Shown: positions 1 to 11,508, numbered from the stretch's first letter. The stretch is DNA of 64,000 nt from Sporomusa sphaeroides DSM 2875 (GCF_001941975.2 NZ_CP146991.1:4151001-4215000); one strand, 5' to 3'. Program-made: numbers and translations. Notes: generated by a model not told the origin, from the sequence alone.

Positions 1-13
1 AAGGAAGTTGTTA

Positions 14-1732
14 ATGACGACAGACTTATTAGAAAAATTGAAAGAGGCTGCGCAATCGGTCTTGCCAGTCAGTGCCATTGTACTTGCTTTGCATTTTACG
101 ATATCTCCTCTGCCGTTTTGGTCTTTGATGCTGTTTCTTACAGGCACCCTCCTGCTCATTATCGGCATGAGCATTTTTACCATGGGCGCCGACATTGCCA
201 TGATGCCTATCGGGGAAGCCATCGGCGCAGAATTAACCAAATCAAAAAACATCTGGCTGATCGTCGGCTCCGCGTTTATTCTGGGTGTGGTTGTCACCAT
301 AGCCGAGCCGGATTTGCAGGTACTAACCAAACAGGTACCGGCGGTGCCTGATATGGTTCTGGTAAGTTCGGTGGCTTTTGGCGTAGGTGTGTTTCTCGTG
401 TTAGCACTACTGCGCATTCTATTCCAGTTTTCACTGTCCTATATGTTTATTGTATCGTATGTGATATTGTTCATTGTCGCCGCACTGACGGCACCCGATT
501 TTCTGGCTGTCGGCTTTGATTCCGGCGGCGTAACCACCGGGCCGATCACAGTACCGTTTATTCTTGCCCTGGGCGCCGGTATTTCTGCAGTAAGAGGCGG
601 TAAAAGTTCGGAAGAAGATAGTTTCGGCCTTTGCTCGTTATGTTCCATCGGTCCTGTTTTAGCGGTTTTAGTTATGGGTATGTTTTTTGATGCCTCAGGT
701 TCCGGGTTCGCCTTTGAACCAAACGCCAGCGTAAATAATCTTGGCGAATTATTAGATTCCTATTATCTGGGCTTTGTCCTGTTATTTGAGGAAGTCTTAA
801 CCATCCTCCTGCCAATTGTGGTTATTTTTATACTTTTCCAGTTCATTCGCTTGAAATTGTCAAAAACAAAATTAATACGAATATTGATCGGTATTGTCTA
901 CACCTTGATCGGGCTCTCCATCTTCCTGACTGGCGTCAATATCGGTTTTATGCCTGCAGGCACTTATATTGGCAAAGAACTTGCCACCCTTCCTTATAAT
1001 TGGATTCTGATTCCTCTGAGCGCAATCATCGGCTTCTTTGTCGTTTACGCCGAACCTGCCGTTCATGTACTCAACAAGCAGGTTGAGGATATAACCAGCG
1101 GCTCCATCTCCAAAAAGATGATGATGACAGGCTTGTCTTTAGGCACAAGTGCTGCTTTGATATTATCGGTGGTACGAATTTTAACCGAAATCAGCATTTG
1201 GTACTTTTTGCTTCCGGGATATTTGCTGGCTTTGGGATTAACCTTTTTTACACCAAAAATATTTACAGCCATTGCTTTTGACTCCGGCGGGGTTGCGGCC
1301 GGCACCATGACTGCGGCGTTTTTGCTTCCCTTTGCCGTGGGTATCTGCGAAGCTGTCGGCGGCAATGTCATGACAGATGCCTTTGGCATTATTGCCATGG
1401 TGGCAATGATGCCATTGATAACCATACAGGTCGTTGGGGTTATTTACAACATGAAGCTTATGCACAACAAAAACCTGGAGGAAAATCTGCATACCGATTT
1501 GCTATTCGCAACTTCGTTTGATGAATTTGATGAACCTGCCGGCAGCGATAGTGCCACCGCTCCATTGCCCTATGCCGAAGGCGATGAAAATTCCTATAAT
1601 CTAAATAATAAGAATGACTTGGATTTGCATACAACACATGATAATATAATAGAGTTGACAGAGGACCAAAAAGATGCAAACCTCAAGGAATGCGAGCAAG
1701 AAAATAACCTGACGGCTCGAAAGGAGAAATAA
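14..1732 (+). CDS. DUF1538 family integral membrane protein with duplicated domain
   Basis: Polytopic membrane protein of about 572 residues made of two homologous DUF1538 halves. The duplication is visible: a DSGGV-x2-G-x2-T stretch occurs near residue 165 and again near 420, and an IG-MP-G-IG-EL stretch near residues 58 and 315. A hydrophilic acidic tail of about 70 residues follows the last membrane segment. The ATG at 14 is preferred because AAGGAAG ends 6 bases before it; the in-frame TTG at 8 touches the ribosome site. The next gene starts 4 bases after the stop and encodes a PII-like protein. Family knowledge gives DUF1538 proteins as presumed transporters of unknown substrate; the PII pairing suggests cytoplasmic gating, which is inference. 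Confidence 0.85.
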   Translation: MTTDLLEKLKEAAQSVLPVSAIVLALHFTISPLPFWSLMLFLTGTLLLIIGMSIFTMGADIAMMPIGEAIGAELTKSKNIWLIVGSAFILGVVVTIAEPDLQVLTKQVPAVPDMVLVSSVAFGVGVFLVLALLRILFQFSLSYMFIVSYVILFIVAALTAPDFLAVGFDSGGVTTGPITVPFILALGAGISAVRGGKSSEEDSFGLCSLCSIGPVLAVLVMGMFFDASGSGFAFEPNASVNNLGELLDSYYLGFVLLFEEVLTILLPIVVIFILFQFIRLKLSKTKLIRILIGIVYTLIGLSIFLTGVNIGFMPAGTYIGKELATLPYNWILIPLSAIIGFFVVYAEPAVHVLNKQVEDITSGSISKKMMMTGLSLGTSAALILSVVRILTEISIWYFLLPGYLLALGLTFFTPKIFTAIAFDSGGVAAGTMTAAFLLPFAVGICEAVGGNVMTDAFGIIAMVAMMPLITIQVVGVIYNMKLMHNKNLEENLHTDLLFATSFDEFDEPAGSDSATAPLPYAEGDENSYNLNNKNDLDLHTTHDNIIELTEDQKDANLKECEQENNLTARKEK

Positions 1733-1736
1733 AAAC

Positions 1737-2432
1737 ATGCCGCAAACTCTATCACTGGTGTTTGTAGTGGCGATTGTAAACAGAGGCAAAGGCCAAAAAA
1801 TGTCAGAGCTTTTTGCTGATGCTGGCATAAAATTTGACTTGCTGGCTCTGGGAAAAGGAACCGCAGATAAAAAGTTTCTCTCCTATTTGGGCCTCGGTGA
1901 AACAGAAAAAGATGTTTTGTTTTGCCCAATGCCATTCGAACTATCACGCACTATCTTGAAAAAGCTTAATGAGGAAACACAACTTGGCAAGCCTGGCAAA
2001 GGCATTGCATTCTGCATCACGATAAACAGTATTGTAGACGCCGCATCGAAGATACAAACACAGGATGCTCCCCAAAATCAAGGAGGGATAGCTATGGAGA
2101 TTCCACATAATTATGATTTAATTATTGCTGTCACCAACCAGGGTTACGCTCATGAGGTCATGGATGCTGCGAAAGCCGCAGGAGCAACCGGTGGTACTAT
2201 TTTACACACAAGAGGTGTTGGGCTGCAAAAGGCTGAGAAATTCTTCGGCATATCCATCCAGCACGAAAAAGATATGCTGTTCATTCTGACAGAAACGCAG
2301 AAGCGCCAGGACATTATGACCGCAATTACACAAAATGCAGGTCTGCAAACCGAGGCGAAAACCATAACCTTTTCCCTTCCCGTCAATGGAGTTGCCGGAC
2401 TTCCCCAGAGAAACGCCCCTACTCCTAACTAG
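1737..2432 (+). CDS. Tandem PII-like (GlnB-fold) regulatory protein
   Basis: Soluble 231-residue protein with two PII-like halves (about residues 5-105 and 122-225). Each begins with a hydrophobic strand and a short acidic/helical segment and ends in a strand as in GlnB-type trimers. The canonical uridylylated T-loop tyrosine is not obvious. It starts 4 bases after the DUF1538 gene with an AAGGAG site, so the two are translationally linked. By analogy with GlnK-AmtB, the protein probably senses a nucleotide or metabolite and binds the membrane partner; this is inference. A U-tailed hairpin follows the gene. Confidence 0.75.
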   Translation: MPQTLSLVFVVAIVNRGKGQKMSELFADAGIKFDLLALGKGTADKKFLSYLGLGETEKDVLFCPMPFELSRTILKKLNEETQLGKPGKGIAFCITINSIVDAASKIQTQDAPQNQGGIAMEIPHNYDLIIAVTNQGYAHEVMDAAKAAGATGGTILHTRGVGLQKAEKFFGISIQHEKDMLFILTETQKRQDIMTAITQNAGLQTEAKTITFSLPVNGVAGLPQRNAPTPN

Positions 2433-2452
2433 CCATTTTCAACTACAACGCC

Positions 2453-2500
2453 AAAGCTGTAACCGGTGTATATTCATCCTTTGCCGGTTACAGCTTTTTT
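2453..2500 (+). terminator. Rho-independent terminator after the DUF1538/PII operon
   Basis: An AAAGCTGTAACCGG arm pairs with CCGGTTACAGCTTT and is followed by a T run. Confidence 0.85.
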
Positions 2501-2563
2501 GTGTGCTTTCAGCCTTATGGCGCAATTTTTTTGTAAAAAAACAACGAATTTTATTCTAATATG

Positions 2564-2593
2564 TTGACACTTCTGCAAAAACATTGTTACAAT
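2564..2593 (+). promoter_or_regulatory. Sigma-A promoter of the YitT-family gene
   Basis: TTGACA at 2564-2569 and TACAAT at 2588-2593 are separated by 18 bases. The implied leader to the TTG start at 2729 is about 130 nt and AT-rich; no known riboswitch was recognised in it. Confidence 0.65.
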
Positions 2594-2728
2594 ATTTTTA
2601 GCCCAGTATACATTTTTTACTAATTTATTATATTTCTGGAAAATATTGTACTTGGTAAAATTGCACATGGACAAGTTGTCAGTATCTGTTATCATGGCAC
2701 TATTCCTATTATTCGAGGAGGTTTTAGT

Positions 2729-3586
2729 TTGCCAGGCAGGAATCCCAAAATACTAGCTGCGAAAAAATACCTGTCATTATTTTTTGGCTCTATTTTAACG
2801 GCAATAGGATTGGAAATATTCTTAGTGCCAAATCAAATCATTGATGGCGGGGTTGTCGGGCTGTCGATAATGGCCAGCCATCTCACCTCCCTGTCACTAA
2901 GCGCATATCTGGTTTTGTTCAACCTGCCCTTCCTGTACTTAGGGTATGTCCAGATAGGAAAAACTTTTGCCTTTTCCACGATTTTCTCGATTTGTTCTTT
3001 ATCTTACTGGGTTTCCGTCTTCCACCCCATTCCGGAGTTAACCGACGACTTATTCTTAGCCGCCATCTTTGGCGGCATCATTGTGGGCTTAGGTGTGGGA
3101 ATCATCATTAGAAACGGCGGCTCATTAGACGGCACTGAGATTGTCGCCATTATTTTAGACAAAAAAACCGCCTTCTCCGTAGGCGAAGTGGTCATGTTTA
3201 TCAACCTGTTTATCCTGGGCAGTGCCGGTCTTGTCTTTACCTGGGATAAAGCCATGTACTCGCTGGTCACCTACTTTGTCATCTTTAAGGTAATTGACCT
3301 GACCATTCAGGGCCTGGATGAGTCTAAAGGCGTGTTCATCATCTCAGACAACCATACCGAAATCGCCGCCGCACTCATGGCCCGGCTGGGCCGGGGAGTG
3401 ACCATTCTCCAAGGCGAAGGGGCCTATACAGGCTCCCCCAAAAAAGTGCTTTATTCGGTTATAACCAGGCTGGAAATCGCCAAACTCAAAACAATCGTAG
3501 AAGAAAAAGACGAAAGCGCGTTTGTAACAATCAGCGAAGTGCATGATGTGATGGGTGGTAACTTAAAAAAGAAATCCATCCATTAA
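2729..3586 (+). CDS. YitT family membrane protein (DUF161 + DUF2179)
   Basis: A 285-residue protein with about six membrane segments (residues 15-205, YitT/DUF161) and a C-terminal cytoplasmic DUF2179 domain (about 215-275) containing the typical GRGVT-x-L-GEGAYTG segment. The length is normal for the family. TTG is the start, 7 bases after GAGGAGG. Family members are widespread in Firmicutes and their transport substrate is not firmly known. The gene is monocistronic: it has its own promoter upstream and a shared bidirectional terminator downstream. Confidence 0.88.
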   Translation: MPGRNPKILAAKKYLSLFFGSILTAIGLEIFLVPNQIIDGGVVGLSIMASHLTSLSLSAYLVLFNLPFLYLGYVQIGKTFAFSTIFSICSLSYWVSVFHPIPELTDDLFLAAIFGGIIVGLGVGIIIRNGGSLDGTEIVAIILDKKTAFSVGEVVMFINLFILGSAGLVFTWDKAMYSLVTYFVIFKVIDLTIQGLDESKGVFIISDNHTEIAAALMARLGRGVTILQGEGAYTGSPKKVLYSVITRLEIAKLKTIVEEKDESAFVTISEVHDVMGGNLKKKSIH

Positions 3587-3597
3587 GTGAGGGGAAA

Positions 3598-3645
3598 AAG
3601 CTGCAACCGGATAATTGTTGTCAATTGTCCGGTTGCAGTTTTTTC
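3598..3645. terminator. Bidirectional terminator between convergent genes
   Basis: CTGCAACCGGA (3601-3611) pairs with TCCGGTTGCAG (3628-3638). A T run follows on the plus strand and an A run precedes, so it can also stop minus-strand transcription from the 3D-domain gene. Confidence 0.8.
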
Positions 3646-3664
3646 TCCGGTAATCTGCCAGGTT

Positions 3665-4381
3665 TTATGCCTTTTGTCCGACAACATACACCTTCACATT
3701 CTTAATGCCAAAATCATAGGCCTTTGCTACCGAACTCATGGCAATATCAATCCGGTTGCCTTTGATGGCCCCGCCGGTATCTTCCGCCACCGCATAATGG
3801 CCGGTGCCGTCAGGATATTCCAGATATACTTGTGAGCCCAGCGGGATAACATTAGGGTCTACGGCAATAATGCCCGGGCGGACAGTTGTGCCTATATACG
3901 TTTTATCGCCCCACTGTCCGTTATCATGGGGACCGGGTGCATAGGCAGTGGCTCTGACCTGCAAAACATCCTGAAAATTATCAGGAGCATTGGCTGCCGG
4001 TTTCGCAGCCGCCGGCGTAGCCTGAACCTGCTTGACAGCCTGCTTTGGCACTGCCGCGGGTTCCGCCACAGCCTGTTGCCGGGCTTGTTGGGCGCGCTCT
4101 GCCGCTGCCGCTTTGGCCTGCATTCTGGCAGCTTTCTTCAACGGGGTTTTACTATCTGTTTGCACTTTGAACTGTCCTTTAGGCGTTTTCACCGTTTGCT
4201 GCACAGCAGCATCAGGCCGTACAGCTGCATCGGGAGCCGCTGAGGCGTGAGCTGTAGCGGGCATGCCTGGCAAGAATGCCGATGTCACAAACGCGGCACC
4301 GGCTACTGCGGCAGCGGCGGCCATGCGTTTGAACCTGCGCCGCAAAGATTTTGTCGATTTGCCATGCGGTTTGTGTTTCAT
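3665..4381 (-). CDS. Secreted 3D-domain protein (probable peptidoglycan-active enzyme)
   Basis: A 238-residue envelope protein. A basic N-terminus is followed by an Ala-rich hydrophobic segment (about residues 20-46) that reads as a signal peptide or anchor. An Ala/Gln/Lys-rich low-complexity linker runs to about residue 140. The C-terminal 3D domain carries conserved aspartates (VDPNVIPLG, AEDTGGAIKG, RIDIAM), as in the YuiC/Sps and MltA barrel fold. The family includes lytic transglycosylase-like muralytic enzymes. AAGGAGG lies 9 bases before the ATG. No LysM or SH3 domain is present; the linker probably spans the peptidoglycan. Confidence 0.85.
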   Translation of the reverse strand: MKHKPHGKSTKSLRRRFKRMAAAAAVAGAAFVTSAFLPGMPATAHASAAPDAAVRPDAAVQQTVKTPKGQFKVQTDSKTPLKKAARMQAKAAAAERAQQARQQAVAEPAAVPKQAVKQVQATPAAAKPAANAPDNFQDVLQVRATAYAPGPHDNGQWGDKTYIGTTVRPGIIAVDPNVIPLGSQVYLEYPDGTGHYAVAEDTGGAIKGNRIDIAMSSVAKAYDFGIKNVKVYVVGQKA

Positions 4382-4442
4382 GCAGATTGGCCTCCTTGTC
4401 CAAATGATTACCTATAGTTTTTGCCAAATGACAGGTTCCATG

Positions 4443-5099
4443 CTAAACAGTTTTTAACAAACATTTTTCCAATTCATACACTGTGGAAACAATATAAGTA
4501 GGCTGTGCCGCTTCCAGTTCGGCAAGTCCGCCATAGCCATAACTAACGGCAACAGAATCAATCCGGTTATGCTTAGCACCAAGAATATCATGTTTTCTAT
4601 CGCCCACCATGACGATATTCCGCCTGTCAAAGCACGGCAGAGAAGCTAATATATAGTCAATAATCTCGGCCTTATGAATGCGGGAACCATCAAGATTGCT
4701 GCCGACAATGGAGCTAAAGAATCGGTCCAGGCCAAAATGCGCCATAATCTGTTCCGAGAAAACCGTCGGTTTTGAGGTGGCAACAATAAGCTGCCTGTCC
4801 ACAGCCGCCAGCCGGGCAAGCAGTTCTTTAATTCCCGGATAAACGGCATTTTCATACATGCCTGCCTTGGTAAAGTATTCACGATAATACCCCACTGCCG
4901 CATGGGCTTGTTCGTTAGTTAGTGAATAAAACTCCTGGAAGGATTCTACCAGCGGCGGGCCAATAAACGGAATCAGCTTATCCAGTTCAGGTTCATGAAT
5001 ATCGTATTTCGCCAGTGCATACTGCACCGATTTGGTAATACCTACTTTCGGATCGGTAAGGGTTCCGTCCAAATCAAATAAAATTACTTGATAATTCAT
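4443..5099 (-). CDS. HAD-family hydrolase, phosphoglycolate-phosphatase-like
   Basis: A 218-residue HAD phosphatase with all four motifs. DLDGT at residues 9-13 supplies the nucleophile and acid aspartates, an ATSKP segment forms motif II/III, and MVGDRKHD binds Mg. A helical C1 cap (about residues 18-85) is present, as in Gph/PpaX enzymes. The substrate cannot be told from sequence; phosphoglycolate, pyrophosphate or a nucleotide monophosphate are all possible. The gene is followed about 60 bases downstream by the 3D-domain gene on the same strand. Confidence 0.85.
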   Translation of the reverse strand: MNYQVILFDLDGTLTDPKVGITKSVQYALAKYDIHEPELDKLIPFIGPPLVESFQEFYSLTNEQAHAAVGYYREYFTKAGMYENAVYPGIKELLARLAAVDRQLIVATSKPTVFSEQIMAHFGLDRFFSSIVGSNLDGSRIHKAEIIDYILASLPCFDRRNIVMVGDRKHDILGAKHNRIDSVAVSYGYGGLAELEAAQPTYIVSTVYELEKCLLKTV

Positions 5100-5190
5100 A
5101 AGCTAACGACTCCCAGTCTCTAATTGGTTTTTCGAATTCGTGCGATTGAATAGGCCTCAGATAAAGATGTCGAATTTTGTTCCATATTTG

Positions 5191-5219
5191 TTGACAACCT
5201 GGCAGCAGATTGCTACAAT
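5191..5219 (+). promoter_or_regulatory. Sigma-A promoter of xpt
   Basis: Consensus TTGACA (5191-5196) and TACAAT (5214-5219) are 17 bases apart, about 35 bases before the xpt start. The leader is too short for a purine riboswitch. Confidence 0.8.
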
Positions 5220-5244
5220 ACTGACAATGTTCACATACACATAG

Positions 5245-5823
<579 letters not shown>

Positions 5824-6300
5824 TCACCCTGCAAACTGGGCCAGCATCATGCATTTGCCTTTATTATCGACAAAACGCTCACCATTGGCCGTAACCGGTA
5901 CAAAGCCGGCACGGGCATACATCGGATTGACCCAGGTATATACAAGCACGGTAAACCGGCCCTCACCATGATGGGCTTTGATTTTCTCGATACGTTCCTG
6001 CAGCATCAGGGTATTAACGCCCCGATGCCGCCATTCCGGCAGGACGGTCGCCCAGGATAACTCATACACGGAAAAAGCGCACATCGACGGCGCCCAGGCA
6101 GCCACGCCGATAATACTGCCATCCACTGTTGCGGCAACAAAATGGGCCCGTACATAGCCTGCAATATCGCCTTTCAGGAAGGCCTTCATCTCGGCCTTGA
6201 CATACATCAGGCTAGTTTCATCCCAGTCACTGCGACGAAAAACCGCCAGCGCTTCCTCATATTTTGTTGCTGTCAAATCCACTATCTTAACATTTCTCAT
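5824..6300 (-). CDS. GNAT family N-acetyltransferase
   Basis: A 158-residue single-domain GNAT enzyme. The acetyl-CoA pyrophosphate-binding stretch is the RHRGVNTLM segment near residue 92, preceded by the beta-4 strand ending in ATVLPE. Substrate unknown. The reading frame ends directly against the xpt stop codon, so the two genes converge with no spacer and no separate terminator. GGAGGTAATAGT precedes the ATG. Confidence 0.8.
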   Translation of the reverse strand: MRNVKIVDLTATKYEEALAVFRRSDWDETSLMYVKAEMKAFLKGDIAGYVRAHFVAATVDGSIIGVAAWAPSMCAFSVYELSWATVLPEWRHRGVNTLMLQERIEKIKAHHGEGRFTVLVYTWVNPMYARAGFVPVTANGERFVDNKGKCMMLAQFAG

Positions 6301-6320
6301 ACTATTACCTCCACAAATAA

Positions 6321-6361
6321 AGAGCCATAATCTCTCCCTTAACAGGAGGAATTATGGCTCT
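6321..6361 (-). terminator. Terminator after gdhA
   Basis: AGAGCCATAAT and ATTATGGCTCT form an 11-bp perfect stem. On the minus strand it is followed by TTTATTTG. Confidence 0.75.
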
Positions 6362-6416
6362 GATTCGTTATGCAGCAGCAATTTTCCTTTATTTATTGTA
6401 GCAAAATACTGCTCTT

Positions 6417-8166
<1,750 letters not shown>

Positions 8167-9645
8167 TTACTGCAATTGTAGTTCTTGCGGTTGATACTGT
8201 ATGCCTTCAACCGCAGCCGGCTGCCGATACTGCCTGCGGCTGGCGGCATAGCGAATACCGGCAAACTCTGCCAAGTCCCTTTCTACTGATACTAAGTCAC
8301 TGCGATCCAGGGCTGCTAATGCCTGTTTGCCGACAGCCTGGGCGGCAAGCTGCATTTCCGCAGTGCAGGATCTGAGAAAATTCGCCAGATGGTTAGCAGC
8401 CATCTCAACATTCAGTTTATCAGCCAATTGTCCGGTATACATGGCCAATTGGGTAGGCGGAGCCTGCGGCAGGGCTTTTGCCGCCTGAGCCTGCATGGCT
8501 GCCATCAGGGCAATTGTGCCGATATATACGGCATCAGCTCCCAGCGCCAGTGCTTTGAGAAAATGTCCCGGCGTTGTCAGTCCGCCTGCAACAATCAGAC
8601 TAAACCGGGACCTTAGGTTATTCTCTTCCAGCCAATCCACAGTCCGCACAAGTGTATGGAAGGTCGGCAGGCCCACATTGTCTTGCAGGGTGGGGTTAGA
8701 GGCAGACGTACCGCCTTCCGAACCATCAACAACAATATAGTCAGCCTGTGTTTGGGCAATAACCGCCAATTCGTATTCGATGTAATCGGTTCCTGCAATC
8801 TTTATTCCTACCGGTACATCATATTGCGCTTTCATTTCATTTACCATGGCAATATAGTCTTGTGGCGTTTGTTTACCCGGCATACGGGCATAGACGGTGT
8901 TTCCCTGGCCTTCTTCCAAATGCCAGGCTTGCCGCAAATGCCTCCCAATTTTGTCAGCAGCCATAGACTCATCCACAGCTCCGCCCCAGGCCCCCTGGCC
9001 TAATTGAATCTCAATAGCATCCAGCCGACTTAGTTGTTCCCGGCCACTTAACTGACCTCCCCGGTGATACTGGCCGATCAGATATCTGGCGGCCTCCCGC
9101 TCTTCGTCAGTGACTGCCGATTCTCCGGTATTTGTTGACGTTCCCGCCAGGGCCGCCCCTTGGGCTAAGGCCCGTTTCATCGGCAGACTCAAAGAGCCGC
9201 CATAAGACATGCCGGTAATCATAATGGGAATATCCAGTTCTAACGGCCGCTTGGCAGCAGGACCAATTACGGTCTTGGTTGCAACCTGCTTATAGTCAGG
9301 ATAGGGTAATTGAAACAGCTGTTTGGGATTAAGCAGTACTTTGTCCCATGGCGACAGCACCAGCGGACTGCCTAACGGACGGGTCAGTTCCGTACCCAGT
9401 TCGGCACGCATAGCAGCCTCCATCATAGCGCGCGGTGATAATTTTTCAGCCACAGTCACCATCAGAAACGGATTATCCGGATAGTCCTCGGTAAACATTT
9501 TCGCCATAGCCTCGTCAGCCATGGGGTCCATCAGTTTCATCATCATCCAGCTTAACAGCATAGGATCACCTCCGTTTTCTCTCAGATAGTCTGCCCATTT
9601 TCCCGTATGTAAACCGGCATTATAGTTTTCGCAGCATGAGTACAT
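8167..9645 (-). CDS. FMN-binding glutamate-synthase family protein (GltB catalytic domain)
   Basis: About 492 residues carrying the FMN/Fe-S synthase barrel of glutamate synthase without the glutaminase domain. Visible motifs are MSYGGSLS, the TSTNTGESA loop, VGIKIAG, the VDGSEGGTSA phosphate-binding segment and GGLTTPGHFLKALALGADAV. The family either works with separate amidotransferase and ferredoxin-like subunits or has an undefined oxidoreductase role. The frame stays open to 9717, but everything beyond 9653 lies inside the adjoining insertion sequence. The ATG at 9645 is therefore the likely native start. No ribosome site precedes it because the element begins 8 bases upstream. Expression or N-terminus may be compromised. 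Confidence 0.75.
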   Translation of the reverse strand: MYSCCENYNAGLHTGKWADYLRENGGDPMLLSWMMMKLMDPMADEAMAKMFTEDYPDNPFLMVTVAEKLSPRAMMEAAMRAELGTELTRPLGSPLVLSPWDKVLLNPKQLFQLPYPDYKQVATKTVIGPAAKRPLELDIPIMITGMSYGGSLSLPMKRALAQGAALAGTSTNTGESAVTDEEREAARYLIGQYHRGGQLSGREQLSRLDAIEIQLGQGAWGGAVDESMAADKIGRHLRQAWHLEEGQGNTVYARMPGKQTPQDYIAMVNEMKAQYDVPVGIKIAGTDYIEYELAVIAQTQADYIVVDGSEGGTSASNPTLQDNVGLPTFHTLVRTVDWLEENNLRSRFSLIVAGGLTTPGHFLKALALGADAVYIGTIALMAAMQAQAAKALPQAPPTQLAMYTGQLADKLNVEMAANHLANFLRSCTAEMQLAAQAVGKQALAALDRSDLVSVERDLAEFAGIRYAASRRQYRQPAAVEGIQYQPQELQLQ

Positions 9646-9653
9646 GCTAAAAC

Positions 9654-9665
9654 GGGGCTGTCGCA
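9654..9665 (+). repeat. Left terminal inverted repeat of the IS
   Basis: GGGGCTGTCGCA, an exact inverted match to 11509-11520. Confidence 0.85.
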
Positions 9666-9679
9666 TTAGGAAAGCCTCA

Positions 9680-9727
9680 CAACAAAAAAATGGCAACCGA
9701 CAGTAGTCGGGAGCCATTTTTTTGTTG
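9680..9727. terminator. Subterminal hairpin inside the IS left end
   Basis: CAACAAAAAAATGGC pairs with GCCATTTTTTTGTTG, with an inner CCGAC/GTCGG stem. T runs exist on both strands, so it can terminate transcription in either direction and shield the transposase gene from outside promoters. Confidence 0.65.
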
Positions 9728-9739
9728 TAAAATCAGTTT

Positions 9740-11350
9740 GTGCTAACTGAAAAATTACAAGCAAATTATACAACAGATGGAAACATATATCAACTAGTCT
9801 TACCCATGGACATCGGAGATATAATCCCGGCAGATGATTCGGTGCGACTACTCAGCGCGGTATTGGAAAGGATGGATTACAGCAAATTAGAGGCCGCGTA
9901 CTCCCGTCTGGGCAGAATCGAGAGATCACCGAAACGTCTATTCAAAATCCTGGTCTATGGCTACATGAACGGCATCTATTCCAGCCGTAAGCTCGAACAG
10001 GCCTGTCGGCGGGATGTGAACTTCATCTATTTGTTGGGACGGGAAAAAGCCCCCGATCACGCGACTATTGCCCGGTTTCGCAGTGAACGACTGACTGAGG
10101 TGATAGACGACCTGTTCGCCCAGCTTGTCGGACAGTTGGCCGATGCAGGTGAATTGTCACTGTCGAGCGTATTTATCGACGGCACCAAGCTGGAGGCCAA
10201 TGCCAACCGCTACAGCTTTGTCTGGAAGAAATCAACACAAAGCAATGAACAAAAGATGCAGGCCAAAATGAAAGTACAATTGCCGGTCCTTGCAGCAAAG
10301 CTGGGACTGCGCTTTCACGTCGGCCAGAAGATCAAAGCCAAAGACCTGAAAAAGCTGCGCAAACAGCTCAAAGTGCTGCAGGCGCGACAAGGCATCGTCT
10401 TTGTTAACGGTAAGGGGCAGCGTAAAAGTGTGCTGCAGCGGGCGGTGGAAACGGTGGAACAATACCTTCTCCGACAGAAAAAATATGACGACTACAACCA
10501 CAGCTTCGGGGAACGCAACAGCTTTTCCAAAACCGACCGCGACGCCACGTTCCTGCGGATGAAAGAAGACCACATGAAAAACGGGCAGTTAAAGCCCGGC
10601 TACAATGCCACCTTGGCAGTGGATGCCGAATATATCGTAGGTGCCACTATCACTCAGGAGCGAAGCGACAGCCAGACCTTAATTCCAATGCTCAAGAAGC
10701 TTCAGGGATTGGGCTATACCAAGCCGGTAGCAGACGCAGGCTTTGAGAGCGAGGAAAACTACACCTGGTGCGAAGAAAACAAACTAACCGCGTTCATTAA
10801 ACCGGCCAATTATGAAAAGGCCAAAACCCGCAAGTACAAGAGCGATATCGGCAGGCGGGAAAATATGCCCTACGCTGAGAGCAGTGACAGCTATCGCTGC
10901 CACAAGGGCCACCCAATCCGGGCGGCATATGAGAAAAAGACCCGGTCTAAGGCGGGCTATGCCATTGTGACAACAGTCTACACCTGCACCGAGTGTGCCG
11001 GCTGTGAGCATAAGGCCCAATGCATCAAAGGGAAAAGCAAGACACCGCTTGAAGAGAGGAGCAAGAACCTGTATGTATCCAAAACCTTTCTCCGACAAAG
11101 GCGGCAAATGCAGGAGCGTATCCAAAGCAAAGCAGGCATCCTGCTGCGCCTAAACCGTTCCATTCAGGTAGAGGGAGCCTTTGGGGTACTCAAACAGGAC
11201 ATGGGCTTCCGGCGATTTCTGCTGAGGAGCAGCATCAAAGTGCAGACGGAATTTCTCTTACTGTGTATGGGGTACAACCTAAACAAACTCCACAACAAGA
11301 TCCAAAAGGACCGGTGTGGAACCTATTTACATATTCCTAAAACAGCCTGA
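9740..11350 (+). CDS. IS1182 family transposase
   Basis: Intact 536-residue DDE transposase. The N-terminal DUF772-type region (about residues 20-110) reads LFKILVYGYMNGIYSSRKLEQACRRD with frame variation, and the DDE core includes the FIDGTKLEANANR strand near residue 145 and a VADAGFESEENY strand near 335. A C-terminal CTECAGCEHKAQC zinc-like cysteine cluster precedes the EGAFGVLKQDMGFRRF segment that carries the catalytic glutamate. GTG at 9740 is taken as start; a weak ribosome site makes this uncertain. No frameshift or stop is seen, so the element may still be active. Confidence 0.92.
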   Translation: MLTEKLQANYTTDGNIYQLVLPMDIGDIIPADDSVRLLSAVLERMDYSKLEAAYSRLGRIERSPKRLFKILVYGYMNGIYSSRKLEQACRRDVNFIYLLGREKAPDHATIARFRSERLTEVIDDLFAQLVGQLADAGELSLSSVFIDGTKLEANANRYSFVWKKSTQSNEQKMQAKMKVQLPVLAAKLGLRFHVGQKIKAKDLKKLRKQLKVLQARQGIVFVNGKGQRKSVLQRAVETVEQYLLRQKKYDDYNHSFGERNSFSKTDRDATFLRMKEDHMKNGQLKPGYNATLAVDAEYIVGATITQERSDSQTLIPMLKKLQGLGYTKPVADAGFESEENYTWCEENKLTAFIKPANYEKAKTRKYKSDIGRRENMPYAESSDSYRCHKGHPIRAAYEKKTRSKAGYAIVTTVYTCTECAGCEHKAQCIKGKSKTPLEERSKNLYVSKTFLRQRRQMQERIQSKAGILLRLNRSIQVEGAFGVLKQDMGFRRFLLRSSIKVQTEFLLLCMGYNLNKLHNKIQKDRCGTYLHIPKTA

Positions 11351-11508
11351 CAAGCATATACATATTTTTTCTTAGGGGGAAAGCTTTCCTCTGTTTTGTC
11401 ATGCCCATAAGCCCGCCAGTGGGTTTATTTTTCTGCGTTTGTCTGCCTGTTTCTTGCCTGTTTACTCAAAAAAAGGGCGTCGCTTTGCGTTTTTTTGAAA
11501 AAACGTTT

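Noticed and set aside
1594-1947. Long opposite-strand open frames inside genes (for example here and at 1063-1425, 18807-19580, 24021-24722, 31949-32872)
   Set aside because: They lie fully opposite well-supported genes, lack ribosome sites and show no recognisable protein features.
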